Origin: Planctomycetota bacterium
GTDB taxonomy: Bacteria > Planctomycetota > Planctomycetia > Pirellulales > Pirellulaceae
Reading direction: 5' to 3'
Assembly: GCA_029259935.1 (NCBI GenBank)
Contig: JAJDEH010000345.1
Coordinates: 1 to 25,584 of the forward strand
Length of the DNA: 25,584 bases
Shown: positions 13,937 to 22,107 of the stretch, piece by piece
How positions within the stretch are numbered: the first letter of the stretch is position 1
How the letters are laid out: each line of letters starts with the position of its first letter
The notes under the pieces: generated by a model
What the model was told of the DNA's origin: nothing
The model's database searches: none
Seen by the model: only the letters and a program-made list of their open reading frames with translations
Program-made: the position numbers and the translations under genes

Positions 13937-16168
13937 GTGGAAGAATTCTCGGTATCCTGCACAACTTGCCAAGCACGCTTAAAGGTGCGCGATAAGTCCG
14001 CCATCGGACAGATTCTCGCCTGCCCCAAGTGCAAGAGCATGGTCCTCATCCAAGCTCCTCAAGGTGGTCCATCGCCGGAACACGCCCCCGCCAAGTCGGT
14101 CGCCGCCGCGCCCGTGGCCGCCGCAAACGTTGCCAATCCACAACTCCATAGACCGCCCGTCGAGACAACTTTCGATGACGCGGCGGAATTATTTTCGGAA
14201 GAACCACCGGTCGTTTCACCGAAGCCCGTCCCTCGCAAACCCTCGAAACCCGCCAAACCGAAAAGGGCTAAGCCGAAGCGGCCCAGCAACGCGAACGGGC
14301 ATCCAGAAACGCCCGTGGCCGACGGCATTTCTCCTGGCACGGAATCAGTTCCGGAAGCTGGCGCGGATTCCGCCCCAGACGCGGCAACGCAACCGCCGGC
14401 ACCGCAAACGGCGACACCGCAACCGGCGACACCGCAACCGCCGACAGCGGATGCTCTACCCGCCGATCAGGAATTCGCGACGGCACCGCTGCCGCCCGAC
14501 GCCGGTTGGACGTCGCCTTCGACCCGCCGGTGGCAACTGTTGTTGATGTTTGCCGCGGCCGGACTCGTCGGCCTTGTTCTGGCCATTGGGCTGATTGGGT
14601 TCATGACCTATCGCTACTCGCAAGCGAATTCACGAACAGCCGATAACGCGATCGCAAGAGAGGGCGGAAAAGACAATTCATCGTCCAGCAATTCCGACGA
14701 CGTAGCGGCCCCCGGTGCGAACGAAGATGTTGCTCCACCACCGGAAGTTGACCCACGACCTGACGAAGTGCCCGCGAATGGCGGCGAACCGCCGGCGGAA
14801 GACAAGGTCGATCCGCTGGTGCCAGAAGCATCTGCTTCTGATGACGCCGGAACGGAAGATAAAGGTTCGGAAGACAAAGGTACAGCCGATGATGCACCGC
14901 CCGGGCTCGCCAAGCCCGATGAGAGAGGCGATCCACGTACGGCGGACCCTGAAGGTAAGTCGTTGCTGGATGACCTTGGCGATTTTGGCAAGCTGCTGGA
15001 CGACGCACCGTTCGATGCCGCACCCGATCCCTCGGACGATACGGCGGCGTTGCCGGAAGAACTGCGTTCCAAAGTGACTCCGCTGCCCCGTCCCGACCCG
15101 ATCGACGTGGACGTTGCCGCTCGCTTGTCGGACGAGATTCCCGGGATTCAGTTTACTGAAGTCTCGCTAGCCGACTTCCTGCAATTCGTTTCGGAAATGA
15201 GTACGATTCCTATCACCATCGATCCCCTGGCGTTGACCTGGGCCAAAGCGACGCCCGCGACGACGATCGCCATCCGGCAAACGGACACGACGGTCAAGGG
15301 AGCACTCGACGCGGTCCTCGGCCCGGTCGGACTCGATTATCTGGTCGTCGAAGGCCATCTCATTGTGACGTACGCCGGCGCGGCCGCCGCGGAACCGGGC
15401 GCGACGAAATACGCCGTGGACGACTTGGCAAGCGACAACAAGGAATTGGCCGCCTTGAGCCAGCGGATTCGCTTGCTGATCGAACCGTCAAGCTGGTCGG
15501 CCGAGGGCGGAGCGGGCGAAATGAAGACGGAAGAGCAGTCGATTGTGATTCGGCATGACGCGTCGGTTCAATTTCGCGTGATGACATTTCTGGAAACATT
15601 GCGCGTGGCGCGTGGTCTCCGGACCCGCGGCAGCTATGAACCCGCATTGTTTAGCTTGGACTCTCGACAACGGCGCGCGACTTCGGCGCTGGGCAAGACC
15701 CTATCACTCAATTATGTCGAGCCGACGCGATTGGTCGGTATCCTTGGCCGAATCGGCAAGGAGTCCGATGTGCATCTGCTGGTCGACTGGTTGGCGGTCG
15801 GCGAGGTGGGTTGGAATCCGCATGGCGAAACCACGCTGTCGGTCGACGAAGCTCCGCTGGGCGAGGCGCTGGTCCAATTGCTCGAACCGATGGAACTTAC
15901 GTATCGCATCATCAACGAGAACACGCTGCAGGTTACCACCGTCACGGCGATGACCGAGCAACTGGAAATTGAGTTTTATCCAGCCAAAGATCTGCTTTCC
16001 GAACGGTTCGATTCCGCGGCCATGATCGACCTCATCCATCGTTCGCTTGAGTTGGACGAGGCGGGAACGTTGTTGCTTGACGGGCCGAGTCAATGCCTCA
16101 TTGTAGCGCAACCGCACAAGCAACAAGTGGCGGTCGAACAATTGCTAGATCGCTGGCGGGCGAAATAA
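13937..16168 (+). CDS. Zinc-ribbon membrane protein with STN-like domains
   Basis: A 743-aa protein with GTG as the first possible start, since an in-frame TAG lies just upstream. Residues 8-32 hold two CxxC pairs (CTTC, CPKC), a small zinc ribbon of the MJ0042 type. A Pro/Ala/Lys-rich linker with three PQPAT-type repeats (156-170) leads to one membrane helix (199-224). An acidic, disordered segment (240-375) follows, then two secretin/TonB short-N-terminal-like domains (about 388-480 with FTEVSLADFLQFVSEMS, and 588-668 with LSVDEAPLGEALVQLLEPM), separated by a region (490-575) resembling the planctomycete YAVDDL...EPSSW module. There is no secretin pore domain. It lies 226 bp after the pseudokinase gene on the same strand. 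Its cytoplasmic ribbon and external domains suggest trans-envelope signalling or scaffolding, which is inference. Confidence 0.85.
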   Translation: MEEFSVSCTTCQARLKVRDKSAIGQILACPKCKSMVLIQAPQGGPSPEHAPAKSVAAAPVAAANVANPQLHRPPVETTFDDAAELFSEEPPVVSPKPVPRKPSKPAKPKRAKPKRPSNANGHPETPVADGISPGTESVPEAGADSAPDAATQPPAPQTATPQPATPQPPTADALPADQEFATAPLPPDAGWTSPSTRRWQLLLMFAAAGLVGLVLAIGLIGFMTYRYSQANSRTADNAIAREGGKDNSSSSNSDDVAAPGANEDVAPPPEVDPRPDEVPANGGEPPAEDKVDPLVPEASASDDAGTEDKGSEDKGTADDAPPGLAKPDERGDPRTADPEGKSLLDDLGDFGKLLDDAPFDAAPDPSDDTAALPEELRSKVTPLPRPDPIDVDVAARLSDEIPGIQFTEVSLADFLQFVSEMSTIPITIDPLALTWAKATPATTIAIRQTDTTVKGALDAVLGPVGLDYLVVEGHLIVTYAGAAAAEPGATKYAVDDLASDNKELAALSQRIRLLIEPSSWSAEGGAGEMKTEEQSIVIRHDASVQFRVMTFLETLRVARGLRTRGSYEPALFSLDSRQRRATSALGKTLSLNYVEPTRLVGILGRIGKESDVHLLVDWLAVGEVGWNPHGETTLSVDEAPLGEALVQLLEPMELTYRIINENTLQVTTVTAMTEQLEIEFYPAKDLLSERFDSAAMIDLIHRSLELDEAGTLLLDGPSQCLIVAQPHKQQVAVEQLLDRWRAK

Positions 16169-16175
16169 TGGGCCG

Positions 16176-16199
16176 CGCCGCGTATCACTTTTCGCGGCG
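16176..16199. terminator. Possible bidirectional terminator hairpin
   Basis: CGCCGCG (16176-16182) pairs with CGCGGCG (16193-16199) around a ten-base loop. It sits at the meeting point of two convergent genes, eight bases past the plus-strand stop and overlapping the last codons of the minus-strand GNAT gene. No U-tract of good quality follows on either strand. Confidence 0.3.
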
Positions 16200-16691
16200 G
16201 ATCTGTTTCTGTTGATACTGCACGAAACCGGCCTTCTTGTAGGTCGGCAGCGCGGCGGGGTGATCGAGTGTGCACGTGTGCAGCCAAAACCGGCGCGGCT
16301 GGTAACTCCAGGCCTTGTCGATGGTCCATTGCAAAAACCACTTGCCCAGCCCCCGGCCGATGAAGTCGGCCATCAAGCCGAACTGTACTAGCTCGACTTC
16401 TTCGTCTTGGCGGCGGTCGAGTTCGGCAAATCCCGCGGGCGATCCGTCGACATGTAAAACGTGCAACTCGTTGCGCGGATCTTGAATGACGTCGGCCAAA
16501 TCCGCGTCGGAGAGTTTCCGGCGACTTAGCCAGTGGTAGTCCGCACCGACGGCGTTATACAAGAAGCGGTAGTAGGGTACCGAAGGAGTTTGCGCGTGAA
16601 GCACGGACAGGCCGCCTTGTGGGGCCAGCACATCTCGCCGTGAATGGCCGAGCATTTCCAGATAGTATACGGTGACGTCTACAAGATCCAT
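16185..16691 (-). CDS. GNAT family N-acetyltransferase
   Basis: A 168-aa acetyltransferase. The acetyl-CoA-binding motif A is clear: VELVQFGLMADFIGRGLGKW (about residues 98-117), with R-G-L-G-K at its heart, followed by LHTCTLDHPAALPTYKKAGF, the typical motif-B helix with N/H-P-x-A-x-x-x-Y. The N-terminal third (VTVYYLEMLGH, YRFLYNAVG..YHW) places it with GNAT proteins in which substrate-side residues precede the core. The substrate is unknown. It is convergent with the STN-like gene, 16 bp apart. GGAG lies 13 bases before the ATG. Confidence 0.88.
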   Translation of the reverse strand: MDLVDVTVYYLEMLGHSRRDVLAPQGGLSVLHAQTPSVPYYRFLYNAVGADYHWLSRRKLSDADLADVIQDPRNELHVLHVDGSPAGFAELDRRQDEEVELVQFGLMADFIGRGLGKWFLQWTIDKAWSYQPRRFWLHTCTLDHPAALPTYKKAGFVQYQQKQIRREK

Positions 16692-17049
16692 GTCGTCTGA
16701 TTCTCCGTCATTGCCAAGTGGAAGCTAACTCGGATTATTCGGTCCACGTCCGCGCTGACGTGCACACGGATTCATTCATGGGCACGCCGGGGGGACTATC
16801 GTTATATAAGATTCGGCGTGGCATTCCGATTCCAAGGACACGACGTGCGGCAACGCCGTTTGGTTGACGCCGCATTCACCGCTTCTGGGCTCGTGCCCTG
16901 GTCGACTGTCCTTGCCATAAAATACGGCCCCACACGGAAAGCACTCGTTCTCGCCGTCGTCTTGAATTTCTGGGATAATCGAGCGAGCCAGACCGAATGC
17001 ACTGCCTCATTTTCTCTTTGATCTCGATTCTGATGTTAGGAATCCGCCA
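16692..17049. other. 358-bp divergent intergenic region
   Basis: Between the divergent GNAT and isochorismatase-fold genes. A 67-codon open frame (16818-17021) resembles nothing I know and shows no family pattern, so I do not call it. TTATATAA at 16803-16810 is AT-rich but lacks a partner -35 box at proper spacing on either strand. Confidence 0.45.
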
Positions 17050-18135
17050 ATGAACACCACGCGAGTTTCGAAATTCGTCTTGCTGTTGGGCTTGTCCCTG
17101 AGTTTTTTGACGCCGATGATCACGGCGTCGCCCGCCGAGCCGGCTGGCCAGCGAACCTACGAGAATCAACTGACGCGTCTAACAAAACCGCGGCCCATAC
17201 TGGCGGATCATCCGCGGTTCGTCGCTCCGGTGCATGAAACGAATCGTTATGAAGCTCCGTTGCTCGTGGATGATGCGGAGGCCGATTTGCACGTGCGTGC
17301 TTGGCGTTTTTCTTACAACGCGCGTGGTATTATCGAAATGCCTAACCGACTGCGGGCCAAGGAAACAGCGATCATCATGGTGCATCCGTGGGGTATCGAT
17401 GATGGCCAGGGATGGCGCACTCCCGAACCGGCCGGAGTCGCCGATTTCTGCACGCCGGAGAAAAACCATCTGGCCGGAAAGCACACTCGCGAGGTCATCG
17501 ATCCATTTCTAAAGTCGATGCGCGGGGCTGTCGCCTTCGTCATGTATAGCTTGCCGGGCAGCGAGGACCCGATTCGCAAGAAGGTGTATCGTTCGCTGCG
17601 TGCTCAGCCTAGTGCCAGTGAGCGAAAAGAGGGCCGCGCGGAATTGTCGGCCAAGCTTCAGCAGTTTCAATACCAAGGGCAGCCGCTGCCAAAGTCATTC
17701 AAGATTTCGAAAGACAAGCCGGCCATTGACTATTTTCGTCAGTTTCCGGGCTTGGATGCTTCGCCAAAGTTCAACAACGACGGATTTTGGCAGTTGCCAA
17801 TTCCAGTCACGAAGGACATTGACGCCGATCCCGACGACGTGGTCATCTACGATCGGGAAGGCTATGAGCCGCTGAAAAAGTTCTTGCGTGACAACGGAGT
17901 TCGGCACGTATTGCTGACCGGCTACGCAACCGACATGTGTTTTTGCCGAACGACGGCCGGCTACGAAAATCTATCGCGTGACTTTAACGTGTTTTTGGTC
18001 GGTGACGCCACGCTGGCCACGTTTCCGGCGAACAACTCGCCCCGTCACGCCACCAACGCTCACATTTCCTTCGCATCCTTGTCCCACCTCATCACGCAAG
18101 TCTCGTGGATCGAACTCTCTGCTAAGCCCGATTGA
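17050..18135 (+). CDS. Exported isochorismatase-fold cysteine hydrolase
   Basis: A 361-aa protein. A signal peptide spans about residues 1-27. The isochorismatase-like hydrolase fold is shown by IIMVHPWGIDDG (108-119), FVMYSLPG (163-170), VVIYDREGY and the nucleophile region HVLLTGYATDMCFCRTTAGY (286-305), where C297 is the likely catalytic cysteine; VFLVGDATLATFP follows. The first catalytic-Asp position (usually VIDMQ) reads MVHPWG, so the acid may be D117 or D118 instead. With over 100 extra residues it is longer than usual for this family. The reaction is unknown; the family hydrolyses isochorismate, nicotinamide and other amides. The ATG has TAGGAA upstream. The lipoate ligase gene follows after 52 bp. 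Confidence 0.85.
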   Translation: MNTTRVSKFVLLLGLSLSFLTPMITASPAEPAGQRTYENQLTRLTKPRPILADHPRFVAPVHETNRYEAPLLVDDAEADLHVRAWRFSYNARGIIEMPNRLRAKETAIIMVHPWGIDDGQGWRTPEPAGVADFCTPEKNHLAGKHTREVIDPFLKSMRGAVAFVMYSLPGSEDPIRKKVYRSLRAQPSASERKEGRAELSAKLQQFQYQGQPLPKSFKISKDKPAIDYFRQFPGLDASPKFNNDGFWQLPIPVTKDIDADPDDVVIYDREGYEPLKKFLRDNGVRHVLLTGYATDMCFCRTTAGYENLSRDFNVFLVGDATLATFPANNSPRHATNAHISFASLSHLITQVSWIELSAKPD

Positions 18136-18187
18136 AGTCGTGCCCCTTCACTCGTTACGAAATCATTCACTGAACATCGCCCGTTCC

Positions 18188-18928
18188 ATGCAGTCGCTCG
18201 ACCTAACGCTCGACACGCCCCCCGCCAACATCGCGTTGGACGAGGCGTTGTTGGAACAGGCCGAACATGGGCCCGCATCGTTCGAGGTGCTTCGGCTGTG
18301 GCAATCGCCGACGCCGATCGTTGTCATCGGGCGATCGTCGCGAATCGACGAGGAAGTGAATCGAGACCGCTGTCGCCAGCTTGACATTCCCATCATTCGG
18401 CGCGGCAGCGGCGGCGCGGCGATTGTCGCGGGTCCCGGCTGCTTGATGTATGCGGTGGTGTTGAGTGTCGAAAAGCGTCCTGAACTGGCGATGATTTCGG
18501 CCGCGCACGAATTCGTGCTGGGGCTCCTGGCGGAATCAATTCGACCGCTTTGCCCGGAAGTTGAACATCAAGGTACGAGCGATCTTACTTTGAGCGGACG
18601 CAAGTTTTCGGGCAACAGTCTGCGCTGCAAACGCACGCACCTGCTCTACCACGGGACGTTGCTTTATGACTTCGACCTTAGCCTGATTGCGACCTGTCTT
18701 GGCACACCGCCGCGGCAACCAGACTATCGGGCCGGACGCGACCACGCAAACTTCGTGGCGAATCTGCCCCTGCAAGAGACGCAACTTCGCGAGGCGATCA
18801 TGCGCGGGTTCGGCGCCACCCAGCCACTGCGGCGGTGGCCCCTCGCAGGCACGAAAAAACTCGTGGCGGAAAAGTATTCGCGCCACGAGTGGAATGAGCG
18901 ATCCAGAATGTCGCGGTCGTCTCCGTGA
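18188..18928 (+). CDS. Lipoate-protein ligase A family protein
   Basis: A 246-aa protein of the BPL/LplA/LipB fold, which attaches lipoyl (or octanoyl) groups to lysines of dehydrogenase E2 or GcvH proteins. Visible motifs are LALDEALLEQ-like NIALDEALLEQ (14-24), VVIGRSSRIDEEV, RRGSGGAAIVAGPGCLMYAV (71-90), the lipoate-binding lysine K139 in LSGRKFSGNSLRC (135-147) and LLYHGTLLYDFDL (152-164). The ATG at 18188 opens at the family's usual MQSLDL start; the frame is open further upstream but overlaps the preceding gene. It is probably co-transcribed with the hydrolase 52 bp upstream, without an evident functional link. It converges with the TlpA-type gene, eight bases away. Confidence 0.88.
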   Translation: MQSLDLTLDTPPANIALDEALLEQAEHGPASFEVLRLWQSPTPIVVIGRSSRIDEEVNRDRCRQLDIPIIRRGSGGAAIVAGPGCLMYAVVLSVEKRPELAMISAAHEFVLGLLAESIRPLCPEVEHQGTSDLTLSGRKFSGNSLRCKRTHLLYHGTLLYDFDLSLIATCLGTPPRQPDYRAGRDHANFVANLPLQETQLREAIMRGFGATQPLRRWPLAGTKKLVAEKYSRHEWNERSRMSRSSP

Positions 18929-18936
18929 AACGATCG

Positions 18937-20163
18937 CTAATCCTTGGCGGCTTTCTTTGTCAAGTCCTTGCCAGCCACCAGCGCGGTGAGTTCTTCAGTG
19001 AGCTGGTCTTCCAGGTTGGGAAGCAAGCCGACATGGACGACTTGGACGCGGCCGTCCTTGCCCACAATGACCGTTTGAGGAATCGCGTTGGCTCGATAGG
19101 CGGCACCGACTCGGCCATCGGAGTCCATGGCGACCGTCAAATCCAACTCTTGGTCTTTAAGGAATTTCTGGATCTTCTCTGCATCTTCTTGCAAATTGAC
19201 GGCATAGAAAACGACGCCCTGCTTTTCGAATTCACCCGCCACCTTGGTGATGATCGGCATCGCGCGGACGCACGGACCACACCAGGTCGCCCAGAAATCG
19301 AGGATGACCACCTCTTTTCCTTTGTGCTTCGCAAGGTCCACTTTGCCGCCCCCAACCAATTCAAGATTCAAGGGCGGGGCGGTTTTGCCGACCAGATCTT
19401 CAGGCGACGGCGGGCGCTGGATGTCGTCTGTCAGTTCGGCACCTTCGGGAGGTGTGAACGTGAACGTGTCCTTGCCGGGTGCCGCGGCCAACTTCCAGTC
19501 GCTGAGCGAACTTGTGACGCGAAAGTCGGCACCGTTCGAGCGGAGTCGCATGGGCAAGGTCTTGGTGATGTTCATCACCACTTGATGTATCACCGGACGA
19601 TCGCCTGCTTCGACCCACGCATCAAGATCGGATTGCTCGCTGACAATATGCAAGTGATGGCATTCGACTCCATTGAGTTCTTCCTTGCCAACGTATTTCG
19701 TCTCGGATGCCTTGGCCAGCAGCAGTTCGCTAAGATCGGTGTAGGGCAGAGCGGGCGCGTATTGGACGGCGTTGGAAATCTGGCCGAAGAAGGAATGCTT
19801 GGTCTTACCGAGATCCTGCGGCGCGTCTTCCTTCGAATAGCGATTGTTCTGCGCGTCGTACATGTACAACTGCTTGCCGTCGGTGACCGCTCTCATGTTG
19901 CCACGGTTGTTCTTCAAGTTGAAGACCATGCGGTTTGGTTTTTGATACTGAACGTCAAGGGTGACGGTCTGGTTAGTGAAGCCGGGAATTTTCTTCGCTT
20001 CCATTTGCATTTTCAATTTGACGTGTACATTGGCTTGCCCCTGCATGAACGCGGTGGTCGCCTGCAACGTTTCGGCGACTTTGGGGTCCTGGTCGTCGGC
20101 GCGGGCACCGAGGGCGGCCGCGGCGAGGATGATGCTACTAAGCGTGACAGCTACTGATTTCAT
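18937..20163 (-). CDS. Exported TlpA-type thioredoxin with LolA-like domain
   Basis: A 408-aa protein. Residues 1-22 are a signal peptide. Residues 25-245 resemble the LolA/DUF2092-type half-barrel (LKMQMEAKKIPGFTNQTVTL, QKPNRMVFNLK, TDGKQLYMYD), which usually handles lipids or lipoproteins. Residues 255-395 are a TlpA/ResA-type thioredoxin: GKTAPPLNLELVGG, FWATWCGPCVRAMP with redox C295 and C298, and the cis-proline loop IPQTVIVGKDG (P362). It should act outside the cytoplasmic membrane in thiol-disulfide exchange. The start at 20163 is favoured over the longer open frame because it begins the signal peptide and has AAGGA nine bases upstream. A 17-base palindrome at 20252-20268 lies before the gene. 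Confidence 0.9.
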   Translation of the reverse strand: MKSVAVTLSSIILAAAALGARADDQDPKVAETLQATTAFMQGQANVHVKLKMQMEAKKIPGFTNQTVTLDVQYQKPNRMVFNLKNNRGNMRAVTDGKQLYMYDAQNNRYSKEDAPQDLGKTKHSFFGQISNAVQYAPALPYTDLSELLLAKASETKYVGKEELNGVECHHLHIVSEQSDLDAWVEAGDRPVIHQVVMNITKTLPMRLRSNGADFRVTSSLSDWKLAAAPGKDTFTFTPPEGAELTDDIQRPPSPEDLVGKTAPPLNLELVGGGKVDLAKHKGKEVVILDFWATWCGPCVRAMPIITKVAGEFEKQGVVFYAVNLQEDAEKIQKFLKDQELDLTVAMDSDGRVGAAYRANAIPQTVIVGKDGRVQVVHVGLLPNLEDQLTEELTALVAGKDLTKKAAKD

Positions 20164-20560
20164 TGCATTTCCTTGGAATGGTCGAGGATGTTCTTGTTGT
20201 TTGGTCAGTCTATTGTCACTGAAGCGGGGACGATGACAAGGACAATTCGTCGTACTGTATGGCAGTACACAATTCACCAGGATTGCGGGAAGTCGGCAGT
20301 GGCAAGTTGCCGCGAGAGACCACGATGGAAGATTGCAAGCCCGCGAGGTGCCAAAACCAAATATTCGCCGGCACCCAGGACCCAATACCCGGGATCCCGA
20401 TCTTACTTTCTAGGTGTTTCCCAGGGCTCCGACGCCCCGAAAGCAATAGTAATGGACGCTTCCAGCGAATAGACATGATTGTCGTGGCGAATTGACTTAG
20501 CCGCCGTGGCGTTCTTGCAGTAAGATAAGACAGTGAAAAGATTTAGGACCGCCTGATCCG
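20164..20560. other. 397-bp divergent intergenic region
   Basis: Separates the divergent TlpA-type gene and the first module-repeat membrane gene. It contains the palindrome at 20252-20268 and otherwise nothing I can name. Open frames crossing it lack family features. Confidence 0.45.
20252..20268. promoter_or_regulatory. Possible operator palindrome
   Basis: GTACTG and CAGTAC pair exactly around five bases (17 bases in all). The palindrome is flanked by direct repeats of ACAATTC at 20242-20248 and 20269-20275. It lies about 90 bases before the TlpA-type gene on the minus strand, a position that would suit a regulator-binding site. No binding protein is suggested by the window. Confidence 0.3.
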
Positions 20561-22090
20561 ATGCCACTGAAATTCTCCCACCAGCCGGACCCAGAACCCG
20601 CTCGCAGCGGGCCACCCAGGTACTCGTCCCGAGGGGTACAGGTGCGCCTGCTGTTGCTCGTCTTTACCTTGATGTTCGTGGTGGTGGCAATGAACGAGGC
20701 GCGCAACCCGCAATCGTCAATCTACAGAGTGTTGGGGTTTCAAGAGACGCCGCAAGAGACGCTGACCGATGACGAGTTCGCCGACGAGGACGTGGACACA
20801 ACCTTACGCAAACCCCAACATTCGCAAAGCCAAGAGCCGGGTGTGGTGACGATTGACACCGCGCCGCAATTCCAATCGAATTCCAACTCGGGCGAGGAAC
20901 CGACGCTGGGCGGTTTGCTGCTGCAGGAAAAAACCGATCGATGGACGGCCGCCCTGGATACATTGTCCGTCAAGGATCATCGGCTGCTTTTTAAGTTGCT
21001 GAAGGTGGCCCGCGATCAGAAGCCCGCGGACACCGGAACGGGCCTTGGCGACGACGAACGTATCGAGGTCTTGCGTACTCTCCGATCCGTCGACGAACAC
21101 TGGCGCGACGCGATGCGGGAATCACGCCAATCCGTCAATGCCATGCCGGACGACGAAGAAGAGAAAAAACTCGCCTGGGCAACCGTACTTTCGCAGTTGT
21201 CGGAATATTGGGAACTCATCAAGGATTCGTTGGTGATCGCCGCCGAAGGACGGCTGCTCATTTCCGAAGACCGGAAAATAATCGAGGAGCTGCAATCGAT
21301 CTGTGACCAGTACTCGCTGAAGTTCGTGGAGGACAACACGGTCGCGTCGCGATGGCAAGAACACGATGCCTGGTTTAGGACGTTGGAGCGGTTGAAAGAT
21401 GACGGCGGAAGAATTGCTCAGCAGCCCTCGCAACGGGTTGGATTCCTGCAACTGTTCAAGCAGCCCAAGTACTATCGTGGACAAGTGGTGACGGTGCGCG
21501 GCAAGGCACGCATGGCTTATCACGTTCAGGCTCGAGGAAACATCTACGGCATCGACGGCTACTATGTTTTCCTCGTGAGACCCGCGGGCGGACCGAATGA
21601 TCCGATGATGATTTATTCGTTGCAGGTTCCGTCGGGCTTTCCCAAAATCAAGGATCGCGATCTCGACAAGGGAACAACCGAACTGAACGAAGATGTTGAG
21701 TTCACGGGTTACTTTTTCAAGAACTGTGCTTATCGCGCCAAGGACGGCAGTCGCATTGCGCCGCTGCTGATGGCCCGAGCGCCGGTGTGGGAGGGGGACG
21801 CGATTGCCGATGGGGGAGAAGGGCCTGCGTGGCCAAGTATGCCGGTGACGGTGGGTGGACTAATCGCGCTGCTGACGGCGGCGATTGTCATTACAATGCT
21901 GGTGTACCGGCAGCACGGCGGCAAACCGTCCGTTGTCGCCGCTTATGATGCAACCAACCTTAGCAATCCGGCCGAACTCAAATCCTTGGAAAAGAAAGAC
22001 GTTGGGCTCAGCGTGGGACAGCGGCTCGACCAATTGGCCGCCGAAACGGCCCCGAATTCCGAACAGCAGAGCCCAGCATCGGATCTTTAG
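20561..22090 (+). CDS. Membrane protein with one unnamed repeat module
   Basis: A 509-aa protein of unknown function. An N-terminal membrane helix (28-44) and a C-terminal one (427-449) enclose a large outer part, leaving a 60-residue cytoplasmic tail. Residues 300-410 form a beta-rich module: VVTVRGKARMAYHV, GYYVFLVRP, MIYSLQVPSGFP, ELNEDVEFTGYFFKNCAYRA and PLLMARAPVW. The same order of motifs occurs twice in the next gene product. Residues 140-270 are helical and charged (FKLLKVARDQK, EHWRDAMRES). No catalytic motif is seen. The next gene starts 18 bp downstream, so the two are almost certainly one operon. The protein is annotated nowhere that I can recall beyond hypothetical; an OB-like fold is a guess. 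Confidence 0.82.
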   Translation: MPLKFSHQPDPEPARSGPPRYSSRGVQVRLLLLVFTLMFVVVAMNEARNPQSSIYRVLGFQETPQETLTDDEFADEDVDTTLRKPQHSQSQEPGVVTIDTAPQFQSNSNSGEEPTLGGLLLQEKTDRWTAALDTLSVKDHRLLFKLLKVARDQKPADTGTGLGDDERIEVLRTLRSVDEHWRDAMRESRQSVNAMPDDEEEKKLAWATVLSQLSEYWELIKDSLVIAAEGRLLISEDRKIIEELQSICDQYSLKFVEDNTVASRWQEHDAWFRTLERLKDDGGRIAQQPSQRVGFLQLFKQPKYYRGQVVTVRGKARMAYHVQARGNIYGIDGYYVFLVRPAGGPNDPMMIYSLQVPSGFPKIKDRDLDKGTTELNEDVEFTGYFFKNCAYRAKDGSRIAPLLMARAPVWEGDAIADGGEGPAWPSMPVTVGGLIALLTAAIVITMLVYRQHGGKPSVVAAYDATNLSNPAELKSLEKKDVGLSVGQRLDQLAAETAPNSEQQSPASDL

Positions 22091-22107
22091 AAACAGATCG
22101 AAAAGTC

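Noticed and set aside
14614..15072. 152-codon minus-strand open frame, Ser/Gly-rich
   Set aside because: Antisense to the acidic disordered segment of the STN-like gene; the Ser/Gly bias is the complement of the Asp/Glu/Pro codons.
16818..17021. 67-codon plus-strand open frame before the isochorismatase-fold gene
   Set aside because: No ribosome site, no family pattern and no hydrophobic or repeat structure; it cannot be told from chance.
17978..18187. N-terminal extension of the lipoate ligase frame
   Set aside because: It overlaps the end of the hydrolase gene and adds no family sequence; the conserved start MQSLDL is at 18188.
18925..20157. 410-codon plus-strand open frame opposite the TlpA-type gene
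   Set aside because: It lies wholly antisense to a gene with a signal peptide, CxxC site and cis-Pro loop; the antisense protein has no recognisable domain and reflects GC-rich codon usage.
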